NCBI GenBank assembly: GCA_900552465.1
Contig: URZO01000011.1
Location: forward strand, 1-64,000
Source: an uncultured Parabacteroides sp.
GTDB taxonomy: Bacteria; Bacteroidota; Bacteroidia; Bacteroidales; Tannerellaceae
Length of the DNA: 64,000 bases
Direction: 5' to 3'
The translations under genes and the position numbers were made by a program. The notes below the pieces were generated by a model. That model was not told the origin of the DNA. It saw nothing but the letters and a program-made list of their open reading frames with translations, and did no database searches. Positions 52,344 to 61,019 of this stretch are shown here, in pieces. Positions within the stretch are counted from its first letter, which is position 1. Every line of letters begins with the position of its first letter.

Positions 52344-53561
52344 ATGAACACAACAACGAAACTTTCAGGCAGCTTGCTCATCATGGCCACAGCTGTTTCC
52401 TGCGGAACAGGAAACCAGAATCATTCTGCGGATGTAAAAGATCCTTTGGCCAATTGCCCGGTAGTCGGGCAGTATGTACAGGTGGGTAATGACAAGGTAT
52501 TGTCGTGCGATCAGAGAAATTTGAAAGACACAATAGATATTCCTCTCAGTTATTTTACAGAAGAGTTGGACATTGTAAAGTTAGATAACCGGGATGAAGC
52601 ACTTGTAGGACAGGCTGGCGTTACTATTTCAGATAATTACATACTAATCAGCAGTTCTCCCTTCAAACTATTCGACCGGAAGGGAAACTTCCTGACCAAT
52701 ATCGGAGCGGTCGGGAATGGGCCTGGAGAATATAAATTCATTATTTATGCGCAACTCGACGAACCAAACAATCGTATTTATTTGTTACCTTGGAGAGGAT
52801 CACAACTTTTAGTTTACGACTTAGCAGGAAATATATTACCCCCTATTCCTTTCTGTAATCAAGCATCCACATCAATGTTTTATGCAGACTCAAATAAAGG
52901 GACTGTCTCTGTTGTCACCTTACCAATGAAAAACATTCCTTTTGTTGCTTGGACACAAGATACGAAGGGGAACCAGATCAGCGCTATTGAACCAGGTAAT
53001 CTGAAATGTGAAAATATCGGCAGCTTGGTAGTTTCCAGCTTTAATCTACCTGATATATTTGATATAAACATCATGTGTATCATGCCCACCTATATAGACT
53101 CTCTTTACCAGTACGACAGAACCAATAGCCGGCTACGTCCTACTTTTACACTAAACTTTACGAATAAAGATGATATACCTTGGCACGGCTACAGTGAATG
53201 GCCAGATCATTTTGTCGGTTATATCTCAGACCCGCCAATAACAAGAGAAAATGAATTAGGGACGACAACTACACCTGGAAAAATGCATTCTTATATTGTT
53301 AACAAACAAACAAATCATGGGTCATATTTCAAAATGTATAATGATTACTTAGGTAACATTGAGATTAAAAAGCCTCATTTTGCTTTTAACAACGGCTATT
53401 ATAAAGTCAACATTGAACCAGGTAACCTGCTGACTGAGATTGAAACAGCCTTAAAGAATCCCAATCTACCGGATACAATGCGGAAAAAGTTGATCGATCT
53501 ACAAAGCTCAATCAGTGAGAATGACAATAACTACATCATGATTGCTAAGCTAAAAAGATAA
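52344..53561 (+). CDS. 6-bladed beta-propeller lipoprotein, copy 1
   Basis: A 405-residue lipoprotein (Cys20 in AVSC). Repeated blade-like strands: LDIVKLDNRDEALVG, FKLFDRKGNFLTNIGAVGNGPGEYKFI, LDEPNNRIYLLPWRGSQLLVYDLAGNILPPIPF. The family is the Bacteroidales 6-bladed propeller lipoproteins with the recurring GxGPGEY motif. It ends DNNYIMIAKLKR, as do the other copies. Function unknown; such propellers are probably surface or periplasmic binding proteins. The first 170 bp are nearly identical to those of copy 2 while the rest diverges. First gene of a six-gene run with short gaps. Confidence 0.85.
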   Translation: MNTTTKLSGSLLIMATAVSCGTGNQNHSADVKDPLANCPVVGQYVQVGNDKVLSCDQRNLKDTIDIPLSYFTEELDIVKLDNRDEALVGQAGVTISDNYILISSSPFKLFDRKGNFLTNIGAVGNGPGEYKFIIYAQLDEPNNRIYLLPWRGSQLLVYDLAGNILPPIPFCNQASTSMFYADSNKGTVSVVTLPMKNIPFVAWTQDTKGNQISAIEPGNLKCENIGSLVVSSFNLPDIFDINIMCIMPTYIDSLYQYDRTNSRLRPTFTLNFTNKDDIPWHGYSEWPDHFVGYISDPPITRENELGTTTTPGKMHSYIVNKQTNHGSYFKMYNDYLGNIEIKKPHFAFNNGYYKVNIEPGNLLTEIETALKNPNLPDTMRKKLIDLQSSISENDNNYIMIAKLKR

Positions 53562-53588
53562 CGTCTACAAACAATAAATTCAGAGATT

Positions 53589-54806
53589 ATGAACACAACA
53601 ACAAAACTTTCAAGCAGCTTGCTCATCATGGTTACAGCTGTTTCCTGTGGAACAGGAAGCCAGAATCATTCTGCGGATGTAAAAGATCCTTTGGCTAATT
53701 GCCCGGTGGTCGGGCAGTATGTACAGGTGGGTAATGACAAGGTATTGTCGTGCGATCAGAAGTTATTGACTGATACAGTCCGCCTGCCCCTCAGCTTTTT
53801 CACTGAAGAAATGGACATTATCAGACTGGACAACCGAGACGAGGCGCTGATCGGAGAAACCGCCATAACCGCTTCGGAGAACTATTTGGTGACACACACC
53901 GGATATCCTCCTAAACCATTAAAACTATTTGCTAAGAAAGGAAACTATCTGACCGATATCGGTTCAATCGGACAAGGTCCCGGAGAGTATCAGAATGTAT
54001 ATGACATTCAGTTGGATGAAGCTAACGACCGGATATATGTAATGCCTTGGCAAAGCGCACAACTTCTGGTATACGACCTGAAAGGAAATGTATTAGACCC
54101 GATCCCGCTCTGTCTCCGTTGCCCGAAATCCAAATTCAGGGTAGACACAAAGAACGGGACGGTATCAGTCGTAGTACTTCCGTTCGAAGGATTGCCTGCC
54201 GTAGCCTGGACACAAGACATGAAGGGTAACCGGCAAAGCAATATAGAGCCGGGCCACCTGGGAGTACCGTTTGATTACAGTAATGAAGTATGGTCCGGTT
54301 TCAACATGCAGGACGTATTCGACGTGAACATTATGTGTATCATGCCGACACGAGTCGATTCGCTATACCGGTATGATATTACAAACAACCGGATGCAACC
54401 CACATTCACAATGAAGCTAACAGCCGACCCGATCCCCTGGCATGGATATGGCGAATGGGCCGACTATTTTACCGGAGACGTATCGGCCCCTCCCATACAG
54501 GTGCCGGGCGGCTGGCAGAACGGAGAAACGATCTTCTATCTCGTTGACAAGAAGACTTGCAAAGGCGCATACTTCAGACTTTACAACGACTTCTTCGGCA
54601 ATGAAAACATAGCATGGCCCAGCATGGCTTTCTCCAACGGCTACTACGTTCGCAACATCGAACCGGGCAACTTGCTGACTGAGATAGAAAACGCTTTAAA
54701 GAACAAAGACCTTACCGATGCCAAACGCAAGAAGCTGACAGATCTGCAAGGTATCATCGACGATAATGACAATAACTACGTCATGGTTGCCCGACTCAAG
54801 AAGTAA
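53589..54806 (+). CDS. 6-bladed beta-propeller lipoprotein, copy 2
   Basis: A 405-residue paralogue, Cys20. The signal peptide and first 57 residues (to LSCDQ) match copy 1 almost base for base; afterwards only the family pattern is shared (MDIIRLDNRDEALIGE, LFAKKGNYLTDIGSIGQGPGEYQNV, IYVMPWQSAQLLVYDLKGNVLDPIPL). It ends NYVMVARLKK. The gap of 27 bp after copy 1 implies co-transcription. The sharp change from identity to divergence suggests gene conversion or a mosaic origin of the 5' segment. Confidence 0.85.
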   Translation: MNTTTKLSSSLLIMVTAVSCGTGSQNHSADVKDPLANCPVVGQYVQVGNDKVLSCDQKLLTDTVRLPLSFFTEEMDIIRLDNRDEALIGETAITASENYLVTHTGYPPKPLKLFAKKGNYLTDIGSIGQGPGEYQNVYDIQLDEANDRIYVMPWQSAQLLVYDLKGNVLDPIPLCLRCPKSKFRVDTKNGTVSVVVLPFEGLPAVAWTQDMKGNRQSNIEPGHLGVPFDYSNEVWSGFNMQDVFDVNIMCIMPTRVDSLYRYDITNNRMQPTFTMKLTADPIPWHGYGEWADYFTGDVSAPPIQVPGGWQNGETIFYLVDKKTCKGAYFRLYNDFFGNENIAWPSMAFSNGYYVRNIEPGNLLTEIENALKNKDLTDAKRKKLTDLQGIIDDNDNNYVMVARLKK

Positions 54807-54829
54807 CGTAATCTACAAATCCATATATT

Positions 54830-56065
54830 ATGAACACAACAACGAAACTTTTTAGAGGCTTGCTTATTACGACAATGGCAGTGTCCTGCAACACAGGGAC
54901 TCAGGAGCAGTCTGCAAAAGAAGAAGACCCATTGGCAAACTCTCCGGTAGTCGGCCAGTATGTACAGGTCGGGGATAATCAAGTCTTGTCATGCGACCAG
55001 AAACTATTGGTCGATACAGTAAGTATTCCACTCAGTTACTTCGCTGAACAACTGGAAATCGTAAAACTGGATGACCGGGATGAAGCTATAGTCGGACAAA
55101 CCGCAATAACAGTCTCTGATAATTATCTCTTGGCACACAGTGGATATCCGCCAACGGCGTTCAAGCTCTTCGACAGGAAAGGAACTTTCCTTACTACCGT
55201 AGGGGCAGCCGGTCAAGGTCCGGGTGAATATCAGGCCGTCAGTGACGCCCAGATCGACGAACTGAACCAGCGCATCTACCTAATGCCCTGGCAAAGCGAC
55301 AAACTGTTGGTTTTCGACATGCAAGGAAAAGCTTTAGAACCGATTCCACTCGGTAGCCGTTGCCCAAAAGCAAGATTCTATGTCGATCCGGTCAAAAAGA
55401 CCATCACCGTTGCAACGCTTCCTTGGAAGGATACACCGACAGTCGTATGGATACAAGATATGACGGGTAAACACCTGCAAGAAATAGCGCCGGGACATCT
55501 GAAAGCAGAGCACGATACCTTCAATCAGGAACTCATGTACAGTTCTACTCTTCCCGACGCATTCAATTACTGCTTATATCTTATGTTTCCACCACGAGTG
55601 GATTCCCTATATCAGTATGATATGGAGAAGAATCAGCTGAATCCGGTCTTCACTTTCAATCATACGACAATCGACCCCGTTCCCTGGCACGGCTACTTTG
55701 AATGGCCGAATCATTATACAGGAGAATTTTCTGGACCTCCCGTCGAACGCAAGACAGATATCGCAAAAGTCTATACACCAGGAGAAACTTTCTCTTATAT
55801 CATTGATAAGAAAAGCGGTAAAGGTGCCTACTTCAAACTGTATAATGATTATTTCGGCAATCTGGATATTAGCCGCCCTGATGGCATTTTCAACAAAGGA
55901 TATTTCGTCCGCAGCATCGAACCGGGTAATCTCCTGACCGATATAGAAAACGCTTTGAAGAGACAGGATCTCTCCGAAGCCATGCGTAAAGAACTTACGG
56001 ACCTTGAAAGCACGATCGGCGAGAACGACAACAACTATGTCATGATCGCCAAGCTCAAAAAATAG
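54830..56065 (+). CDS. 6-bladed beta-propeller lipoprotein, copy 3
   Basis: A 411-residue paralogue (MNTTTKLFRGLLITTMAVSC, Cys20). It shares MNTTTKL, PVVGQYVQVGDNQVLSCDQKLL and LFDRKGTFLTTVGAAGQGPGEYQAV with copies 1 and 2, and the end SIEPGNLLTDIENALKRQDL...DNNYVMIAKLKK. Its 5' end is more divergent than those of copies 1 and 2, so it was not part of the latest homogenisation. It lies 23 bp after copy 2 and 6 bp before the first DUF4221-like gene. Confidence 0.85.
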   Translation: MNTTTKLFRGLLITTMAVSCNTGTQEQSAKEEDPLANSPVVGQYVQVGDNQVLSCDQKLLVDTVSIPLSYFAEQLEIVKLDDRDEAIVGQTAITVSDNYLLAHSGYPPTAFKLFDRKGTFLTTVGAAGQGPGEYQAVSDAQIDELNQRIYLMPWQSDKLLVFDMQGKALEPIPLGSRCPKARFYVDPVKKTITVATLPWKDTPTVVWIQDMTGKHLQEIAPGHLKAEHDTFNQELMYSSTLPDAFNYCLYLMFPPRVDSLYQYDMEKNQLNPVFTFNHTTIDPVPWHGYFEWPNHYTGEFSGPPVERKTDIAKVYTPGETFSYIIDKKSGKGAYFKLYNDYFGNLDISRPDGIFNKGYFVRSIEPGNLLTDIENALKRQDLSEAMRKELTDLESTIGENDNNYVMIAKLKK

Positions 56066-56071
56066 TCTTCC

Positions 56072-57382
56072 ATGAATAAACAACTACTTTTAATCCTGTT
56101 GCCGGCGATCCTGCTGGCAACAGGATGCAAACAGCAAACGGCTTCCGACGAAGGGGATACAGCAACGCAGACTGTACCTCATCAGCCGCTCCCGCCGAAA
56201 TACACGGCGCAATACGACCGTTCCATTCCGCCCGCCCGCATCGACATAGAGAAAGCGAGTGCAGATTCCGTTACTGTCAACCTGAGTAAAGTAGCCTCTT
56301 CCATCGAGTACTTTATGGTTGGGGACGACAAATATCCGATCACGGATGTAGTGGCGACCAACGACGGCTTCATAGCCCTGAACCAGCCCAAGCTCTATCT
56401 GTACCGCAAAGGGATGAAGCGGAAGCGGGTCGGACTGAAAACGACGTTCGGCAACTGGATAAACGTTCCCGGCCCGAAAATCTGTTTCGACAAGACAACC
56501 ACCAAGTTGTACGCTCATTTGAAAAGGATTAATCAAGAGACGGGTTACGGTGAACCTTATATAGTCGAACTGCCCCCGTTGGACACTGTCCTGGCAAGAG
56601 TCTATTACTTGTATCCGGACTCGTTGCCTGTATCCAGCCATCATTTTCTTCCTCAGAAAGTATCCTTTCTCCACGATTTATCGTCCAGCCAGTATGTAAC
56701 TTTGAAAGAAAATAAAGACGGAATTGACGACGGCATTACCACCTTCAATCTGGATGGCGACACAATCTGCACATTCCAGGCAGGTATAGATCCCACCGTC
56801 AAGGTCGGCAACTATTTATATGGCCCTCCTTTCTTTGACAAAATCTACCGGCATGACAACCGGCTTACCTACCGCCTGTCTTTCTGCGACACGATCTATC
56901 GCGTCCTGGACGAACACACTTATGCTCCGGCGTATGTAACCGACTTCGGAAAGGCCCGCTTGACAGCAATCGAAAACATCCAGGGGAAAGACCGGAAAAA
57001 CAAAGTATGGATGACAGCCCTCGAAGAAAACTCAAAAGCACTCTTCATACAGACGCACAAAGAAGGGAAAAACTCGAAAAGCGGTTGGCTGGATGCAGAC
57101 CGTGAGCCGGATATGCCGGATGTAGAGCGTCAGATCGTTTATCTAAAATCGTCCAAACAGACCTTCGCCCTCCCAACGAAAGCAGGAGGACTGGCAAACG
57201 ATCTGGACGGCGGTCTGCCGTTCTGGCCGGACGGGCAAACAGACGGCTATCTCTATATGATCCGTCCCGCCAAGGAGCTGAAAGCCAAGATCAAGCTGAC
57301 AGGCTCGCCCAAACAGAAAGAGCTGAAAGCATTCCTCGACGGCGTGGATGAGAAACAGAACGTAATGATTGTAGTCAAATAA
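56072..57382 (+). CDS. DUF4221-like lipoprotein 1
   Basis: A 436-residue lipoprotein (lipobox ATGC, Cys19). Propeller-like strands (VASSIEYFMVGDDKYPITDVV, ITTFNLDGDTICTFQAG, LTYRLSFCDTIYRVLDE) and the end region DLDGGLPFWPDGQTDGYLYMIRPAKELK...NVMIVVK are closely matched by the gene at 58672. The pattern fits the Bacteroidales DUF4221 family, usually encoded beside 6-bladed propeller genes. Ligand and role unknown. The 6-bp gap to copy 3 shows co-transcription. Confidence 0.75.
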   Translation: MNKQLLLILLPAILLATGCKQQTASDEGDTATQTVPHQPLPPKYTAQYDRSIPPARIDIEKASADSVTVNLSKVASSIEYFMVGDDKYPITDVVATNDGFIALNQPKLYLYRKGMKRKRVGLKTTFGNWINVPGPKICFDKTTTKLYAHLKRINQETGYGEPYIVELPPLDTVLARVYYLYPDSLPVSSHHFLPQKVSFLHDLSSSQYVTLKENKDGIDDGITTFNLDGDTICTFQAGIDPTVKVGNYLYGPPFFDKIYRHDNRLTYRLSFCDTIYRVLDEHTYAPAYVTDFGKARLTAIENIQGKDRKNKVWMTALEENSKALFIQTHKEGKNSKSGWLDADREPDMPDVERQIVYLKSSKQTFALPTKAGGLANDLDGGLPFWPDGQTDGYLYMIRPAKELKAKIKLTGSPKQKELKAFLDGVDEKQNVMIVVK

Positions 57383-57403
57383 AAAAGAAAATAGCAGGCG
57401 ATT

Positions 57404-58618
57404 ATGAATAAACTTCTTGCTCTGATAAGCGGTATAGGCTGTGCTTTCTGGACAGGTTGCAGCAGCGTAAACACAAAAACGCTGGACGAATGTCCGGTAG
57501 TTATACAGACAGAAATGATCGATGGGAATCCGTTAGTCGTGTGCGATCAGAAACTGTTGAGCGACACTCTGCAAATCCCCCTTAGCCTGTTGACGGAAGA
57601 TATGGAGATCATCCGTTTCGACAACCGCGAGGATGCGCTGGTCGGCGAGCAAATGGTAGTCGTCTCCGACAACTATCTGTTAGTCTGGAATTACAATGAG
57701 AATCCCGTCAGGCTGTTTGACCGGAAAGGCAAGTTCCTAACCAACCTCGGAGCTTCCGGCCAAGGGCCGGGCGAGTACTGGGCCATTTACGACGCCCAAA
57801 TCGACGAAGCCAACAACCGCATTTACATGCTGCCTTGGACAAGCGGCCAGCTGCTGGTCTACGACCTGGAAGGAAACGTATTGCCACCCGTTCCCCTCTG
57901 CCTCAATATACCGAAAGGCAAATTATGGATAAATGCGGAAGAGTCCGAGATAGCCGTCTTCGCCCTGCCCTTCCCGAATGTGCCGGCTGTTGCCTGGACA
58001 CAGGATTTCAAAGGAGAACGGAAAGAGTATATCGAAGCGGGATCGCTCACCGCCTACGACTTCAATTCGGAAGTGTACTGCGGTTATAACAATCCCGGCA
58101 TATTCGACTGCATGCTCAAATACTGCCTGCCGACACGGAAAGACACGCTCTATCACTACGACTTCCGCAACAACCGGCTTATCCCGCACTTCACGATGAC
58201 GTTTACAACGACAGACCCGATACCGAATCATGAGTTCTATGATCTGCCCCATCATTTCCTGGGAGCGACAGCCAGAAGCATCCAATTGTCAGAAAGCATG
58301 TTCGGTACAACCGATCCCAAGCACTTCATCATCGACAAACAGACAGGGAAAGGCGCATACATGAACCTGTTCAACGACTTCCTCGGGAACGAAACACTGC
58401 CGCTAACCAGTTTCGACGGAAACTTCCCTCCCTATCCCAACTTCCGCAACGGTTATTATATCCTGAATATAGATCCGGGCAACCTGCGCGACAAGCTCGA
58501 AAAGAACCTGAAAGCAGGGAAGCTATCGCCCGGCAGGCAGGAGAAAGTAACCAAACTGCTCGGCTCCATCGGTCCGAATGATAACAATATACTCCTGTTG
58601 GCAAAGTTAAAACGCTAA
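57404..58618 (+). CDS. 6-bladed beta-propeller lipoprotein, copy 4
   Basis: A 404-residue paralogue with a different signal peptide (lipobox WTGC, Cys19). Core motifs are kept: CPVVIQTEMIDGNPLVVCDQKLL, MEIIRFDNREDALVGE, LFDRKGKFLTNLGASGQGPGEYWAI, IYMLPWTSGQLLVYDLEGNVLPPVPL, and the end DNNILLLAKLKR. It is the most divergent of the four propellers and is paired with a second DUF4221-like gene, so the cluster reads as three propellers plus DUF4221, then one propeller plus DUF4221. Function unknown. Confidence 0.83.
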   Translation: MNKLLALISGIGCAFWTGCSSVNTKTLDECPVVIQTEMIDGNPLVVCDQKLLSDTLQIPLSLLTEDMEIIRFDNREDALVGEQMVVVSDNYLLVWNYNENPVRLFDRKGKFLTNLGASGQGPGEYWAIYDAQIDEANNRIYMLPWTSGQLLVYDLEGNVLPPVPLCLNIPKGKLWINAEESEIAVFALPFPNVPAVAWTQDFKGERKEYIEAGSLTAYDFNSEVYCGYNNPGIFDCMLKYCLPTRKDTLYHYDFRNNRLIPHFTMTFTTTDPIPNHEFYDLPHHFLGATARSIQLSESMFGTTDPKHFIIDKQTGKGAYMNLFNDFLGNETLPLTSFDGNFPPYPNFRNGYYILNIDPGNLRDKLEKNLKAGKLSPGRQEKVTKLLGSIGPNDNNILLLAKLKR

Positions 58619-58671
58619 GTCGTTGCCGGCCTGGAATAAATCACTATATTAGCAACAAATACAGATTCAAG

Positions 58672-59979
58672 ATGAGAAAACAGTTCTTTACATTAAGCCT
58701 TCTGTCCGCCCTGCTGGCGGCAACCGGATGCAAACAGGAGATGAAACCGCATGTCCCGACCGCTCCGCAGATGGAAGCCCGCGTAGACCGTTCCGAGCCT
58801 GTGAAGATAGTGGATGTGGAACAGGCTTCCCGAAAAACCGAACCGCTGAAGTTGAGCCAGATCGCTTCGGAAATCGAGTACTATACCGTTGGTGATGCCC
58901 GTTACCCCGTCACCCAGGCGATCGAAATACCGGACAGCAACGCGTTTATCACCTTCAACAATCCGCGTATCTACTACCGGAAACAAGGCGTTCCGAGCAA
59001 GCGCTACGGCTTCAAGGCATTAGCTTACAAATGGAACGACGAGATGAACGGGCAGAACATGTTTTACGACAAGAAAACGACCCGTATGTACGTCGCCCTA
59101 AGCGGTAAGACGCAAGAGACGCGGCTGACGGGAGCCGACAGCATCCCCTGTATCGGCGAACTGCCTCCGATAGACACCATGTTGACGATCACCAACTACG
59201 TGTTTCCCGAAAATATGCCGGCTGAATATCCGCTGAACCTGACGTACGACAAGCTGTTAGGCTTTTCCTCCAACGGCTACACCCTATGCCGCTACGGAGA
59301 GGACACGGGAGAGCCGGACGGCATCACGACGTTCAACCTCCTGGGCGACACGCTCTGCAAGTTCCGGCTGAAAGAGGGCACAATGGCACCGCGCTCCGTC
59401 ACGAAGAATATCCCTTCTTTCCAGACCTTCTACTGGAATACGCAGCAAGACAAGATGACGTTTATGATCCCTTATTGCGACACCGTCTACCAGTTGCGTG
59501 ATCCGCAGACCATTGCGCCGCTATACGCCATCCATTACGGAGAGCAGGGACTTGGCATGAATGAGATAAAGACAGAAGTTCCAAAAGGTAAAATGTGGAT
59601 GAAGACCTTATATGAAAATCCTAAAGGGCTGTTTGCCGGCCTTTATCAGGAGGGAGGACGAAAGATAGTCGACTGGATCGGCTGGGAATACACCTACAAG
59701 CCGACCTTGACCCATCAAGCGGTCTATCTGAAAGAAGAAGGACGGACCGTCGTGCTGCCGGCAGATAAAAACAGAGGCTTCATCAACGACCTTGACGACA
59801 GCGGCCTGGCTTTCTGGCCGGACGGACAAACGGACGACTGCCTCTACATGCTCCGCACCGTCACGGAGATGCGCCTACTGGTGAAACGCAACGGCTCGCC
59901 GAAGCAGCAAAAGCTACTCGAAATACTGGACAACCCGAAAGTGCCCGAACGGGATTACGTGATGATCGTCGTGCGCTGA
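58672..59979 (+). CDS. DUF4221-like lipoprotein 2
   Basis: A 435-residue lipoprotein (lipobox ATGC, Cys20). It parallels the gene at 56072 along its length: ASEIEYYTVGDARYPVTQAIEI, ITTFNLLGDTLCKFRL, MTFMIPYCDTVYQL, DLDDSGLAFWPDGQTDDCLYML and the end DYVMIVVR. Last gene of the propeller cluster; its stop is 10 bp from the end of the convergent RR2 gene, with no room for a separate terminator. Function unknown. Confidence 0.75.
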   Translation: MRKQFFTLSLLSALLAATGCKQEMKPHVPTAPQMEARVDRSEPVKIVDVEQASRKTEPLKLSQIASEIEYYTVGDARYPVTQAIEIPDSNAFITFNNPRIYYRKQGVPSKRYGFKALAYKWNDEMNGQNMFYDKKTTRMYVALSGKTQETRLTGADSIPCIGELPPIDTMLTITNYVFPENMPAEYPLNLTYDKLLGFSSNGYTLCRYGEDTGEPDGITTFNLLGDTLCKFRLKEGTMAPRSVTKNIPSFQTFYWNTQQDKMTFMIPYCDTVYQLRDPQTIAPLYAIHYGEQGLGMNEIKTEVPKGKMWMKTLYENPKGLFAGLYQEGGRKIVDWIGWEYTYKPTLTHQAVYLKEEGRTVVLPADKNRGFINDLDDSGLAFWPDGQTDDCLYMLRTVTEMRLLVKRNGSPKQQKLLEILDNPKVPERDYVMIVVR

Positions 59980-59989
59980 ACAGCCGGGC

Positions 59990-60772
59990 CTACAAGCCAT
60001 ATTTACGCATCTTATTGTATAAGGTCTGCCGACTGATGTTCAACTGTTGCGCACAAAGCGTCAGATTACCGTTCTTCTCGTGCAGCACCTCACTGATAAA
60101 CAGCTTCTCCATCTCTTCCAACGTAACCGGACGGGATGCGGAAGCTGTTTCTTCCACGTAGAAATCGTCTGCATCCAACAAAGACGAAGCGGACAGCAGG
60201 ACAGCCCGTTCAATCGTTTGCTGCAAAGCCAGAAGGTCGCCCTTTTGTATCAGAAGAGATAATTTCAGCAGTCCTTCGGGAGTGACGGCGGGCAACTGTT
60301 TCCCATAGGCCTGCGCATACTTCTTCAACAAGGAACCGACAAGCAGCGAAACAACCTCTTTTGCCGAGGCAGGTTCTTCCTTCTGTTCCTTCCGCCGCCG
60401 AAAAGCCTCCTGCAAGGTCGCGATCAGTTTCTCATTATCCCAGGGCTTCACGATAAAATCCGCCGCCCCGCGTTTAAGAGCGGAAACAGCCAACTCGATA
60501 TCTCCGAAAGCCGTTATCAGCACCACCGCCGGCGGATCGGGACGCTCGACAATCCGTTCCAACCAAAACAATCCCTCGGCTCCATCCTGCCGTCCGGTTC
60601 CGAAATTCATATCCAGCAGGACCAGATCGACATCATCCTCACGCAGCAAGGCAGGCAGAAGCGTCGGTTGCGACACTCCCACTATCGTCTTAAACTCGCG
60701 CGCCAGAATCATTTTCAATGTCTTCAGCACCGCCTCATTGTCATCTATCAGGATTATTTTCCCTTCCGGCAT
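59990..60772 (-). CDS. NtrC-like response regulator RR2 lacking the AAA+ core
   Basis: A 260-residue regulator. The start at 60772 (MPEGKIILIDDNE) follows a good ribosome site (AGAGAGGAAAG); an in-frame start 81 bp upstream adds a poorly conserved leader. The receiver is intact (Asp54 in LVLLDMNF, Lys109 in IVKPW). From residue 137, LLKKYAQAYGKQL...LLALQQTIERAVLL aligns with RR1 residues 327-382, the helical lid of the ATPase. It then has a Fis-type helix-turn-helix, NLTLCAQQLNISRQTLYNKM. About 200 residues with Walker A, GAFTDA and Walker B are missing. It cannot hydrolyse ATP or activate sigma-54 as RR1 can; it may bind DNA as a repressor or ordinary activator. Probable kinase: HK2. Confidence 0.9.
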   Translation of the reverse strand: MPEGKIILIDDNEAVLKTLKMILAREFKTIVGVSQPTLLPALLREDDVDLVLLDMNFGTGRQDGAEGLFWLERIVERPDPPAVVLITAFGDIELAVSALKRGAADFIVKPWDNEKLIATLQEAFRRRKEQKEEPASAKEVVSLLVGSLLKKYAQAYGKQLPAVTPEGLLKLSLLIQKGDLLALQQTIERAVLLSASSLLDADDFYVEETASASRPVTLEEMEKLFISEVLHEKNGNLTLCAQQLNISRQTLYNKMRKYGL

Positions 60773-60800
60773 AGCTTTCCTCTCTCTCTTTTTATAGCCG

Positions 60801-60808
60801 CAAAAATA
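60801..60808 (-). promoter_or_regulatory. -7 element for RR2
   Basis: TATTTTTG on the minus strand, exact TAnnTTTG, 28 bp before the ATG at 60772. No clear -33 element. Confidence 0.5.
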
Positions 60809-60891
60809 AAACATTATAAGACACTTTCTTTGAATGCAGGCTTTTATTTTCAAATTAATTATTTCTTACAAGAAGGCGGGATTAATACAAG

Positions 60892-60992
60892 CACGCGTCG
60901 TGACATTACCATCTCACGACGCATGACATTACTATCTCACGACGCATGACATTACCATCTCACAACGTGTGACATTACTATCTCACGACGTG
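60892..60992. repeat. Four 23-bp tandem repeats with internal inverted arms
   Basis: Four units of 23 bp (60901-60923, -60946, -60969, -60992), each TGACATTAC[CT]ATCTCAC[GA]ACG plus CA or TG. CGTCGTGA just before the first unit and TCACGACG inside it form inverted arms 10 bp apart. The array lies between the 3' end of arginase and the RR2 promoter, about 90 bp upstream of its -7 element. Confidence 0.9.
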
Positions 60993-61019
60993 TGGTCGCT
61001 ACCCAGGGTATCAAAAGCC

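Noticed and set aside
60773..60853. Upstream start for RR2 adding 27 residues
   Set aside because: It crosses the -7 element at 60801; the start at 60772 has a strong ribosome site and matches RR1 from the first residues.
60901..60992. CRISPR array
   Set aside because: Units are directly adjacent with no variable spacers, and no cas genes are present.
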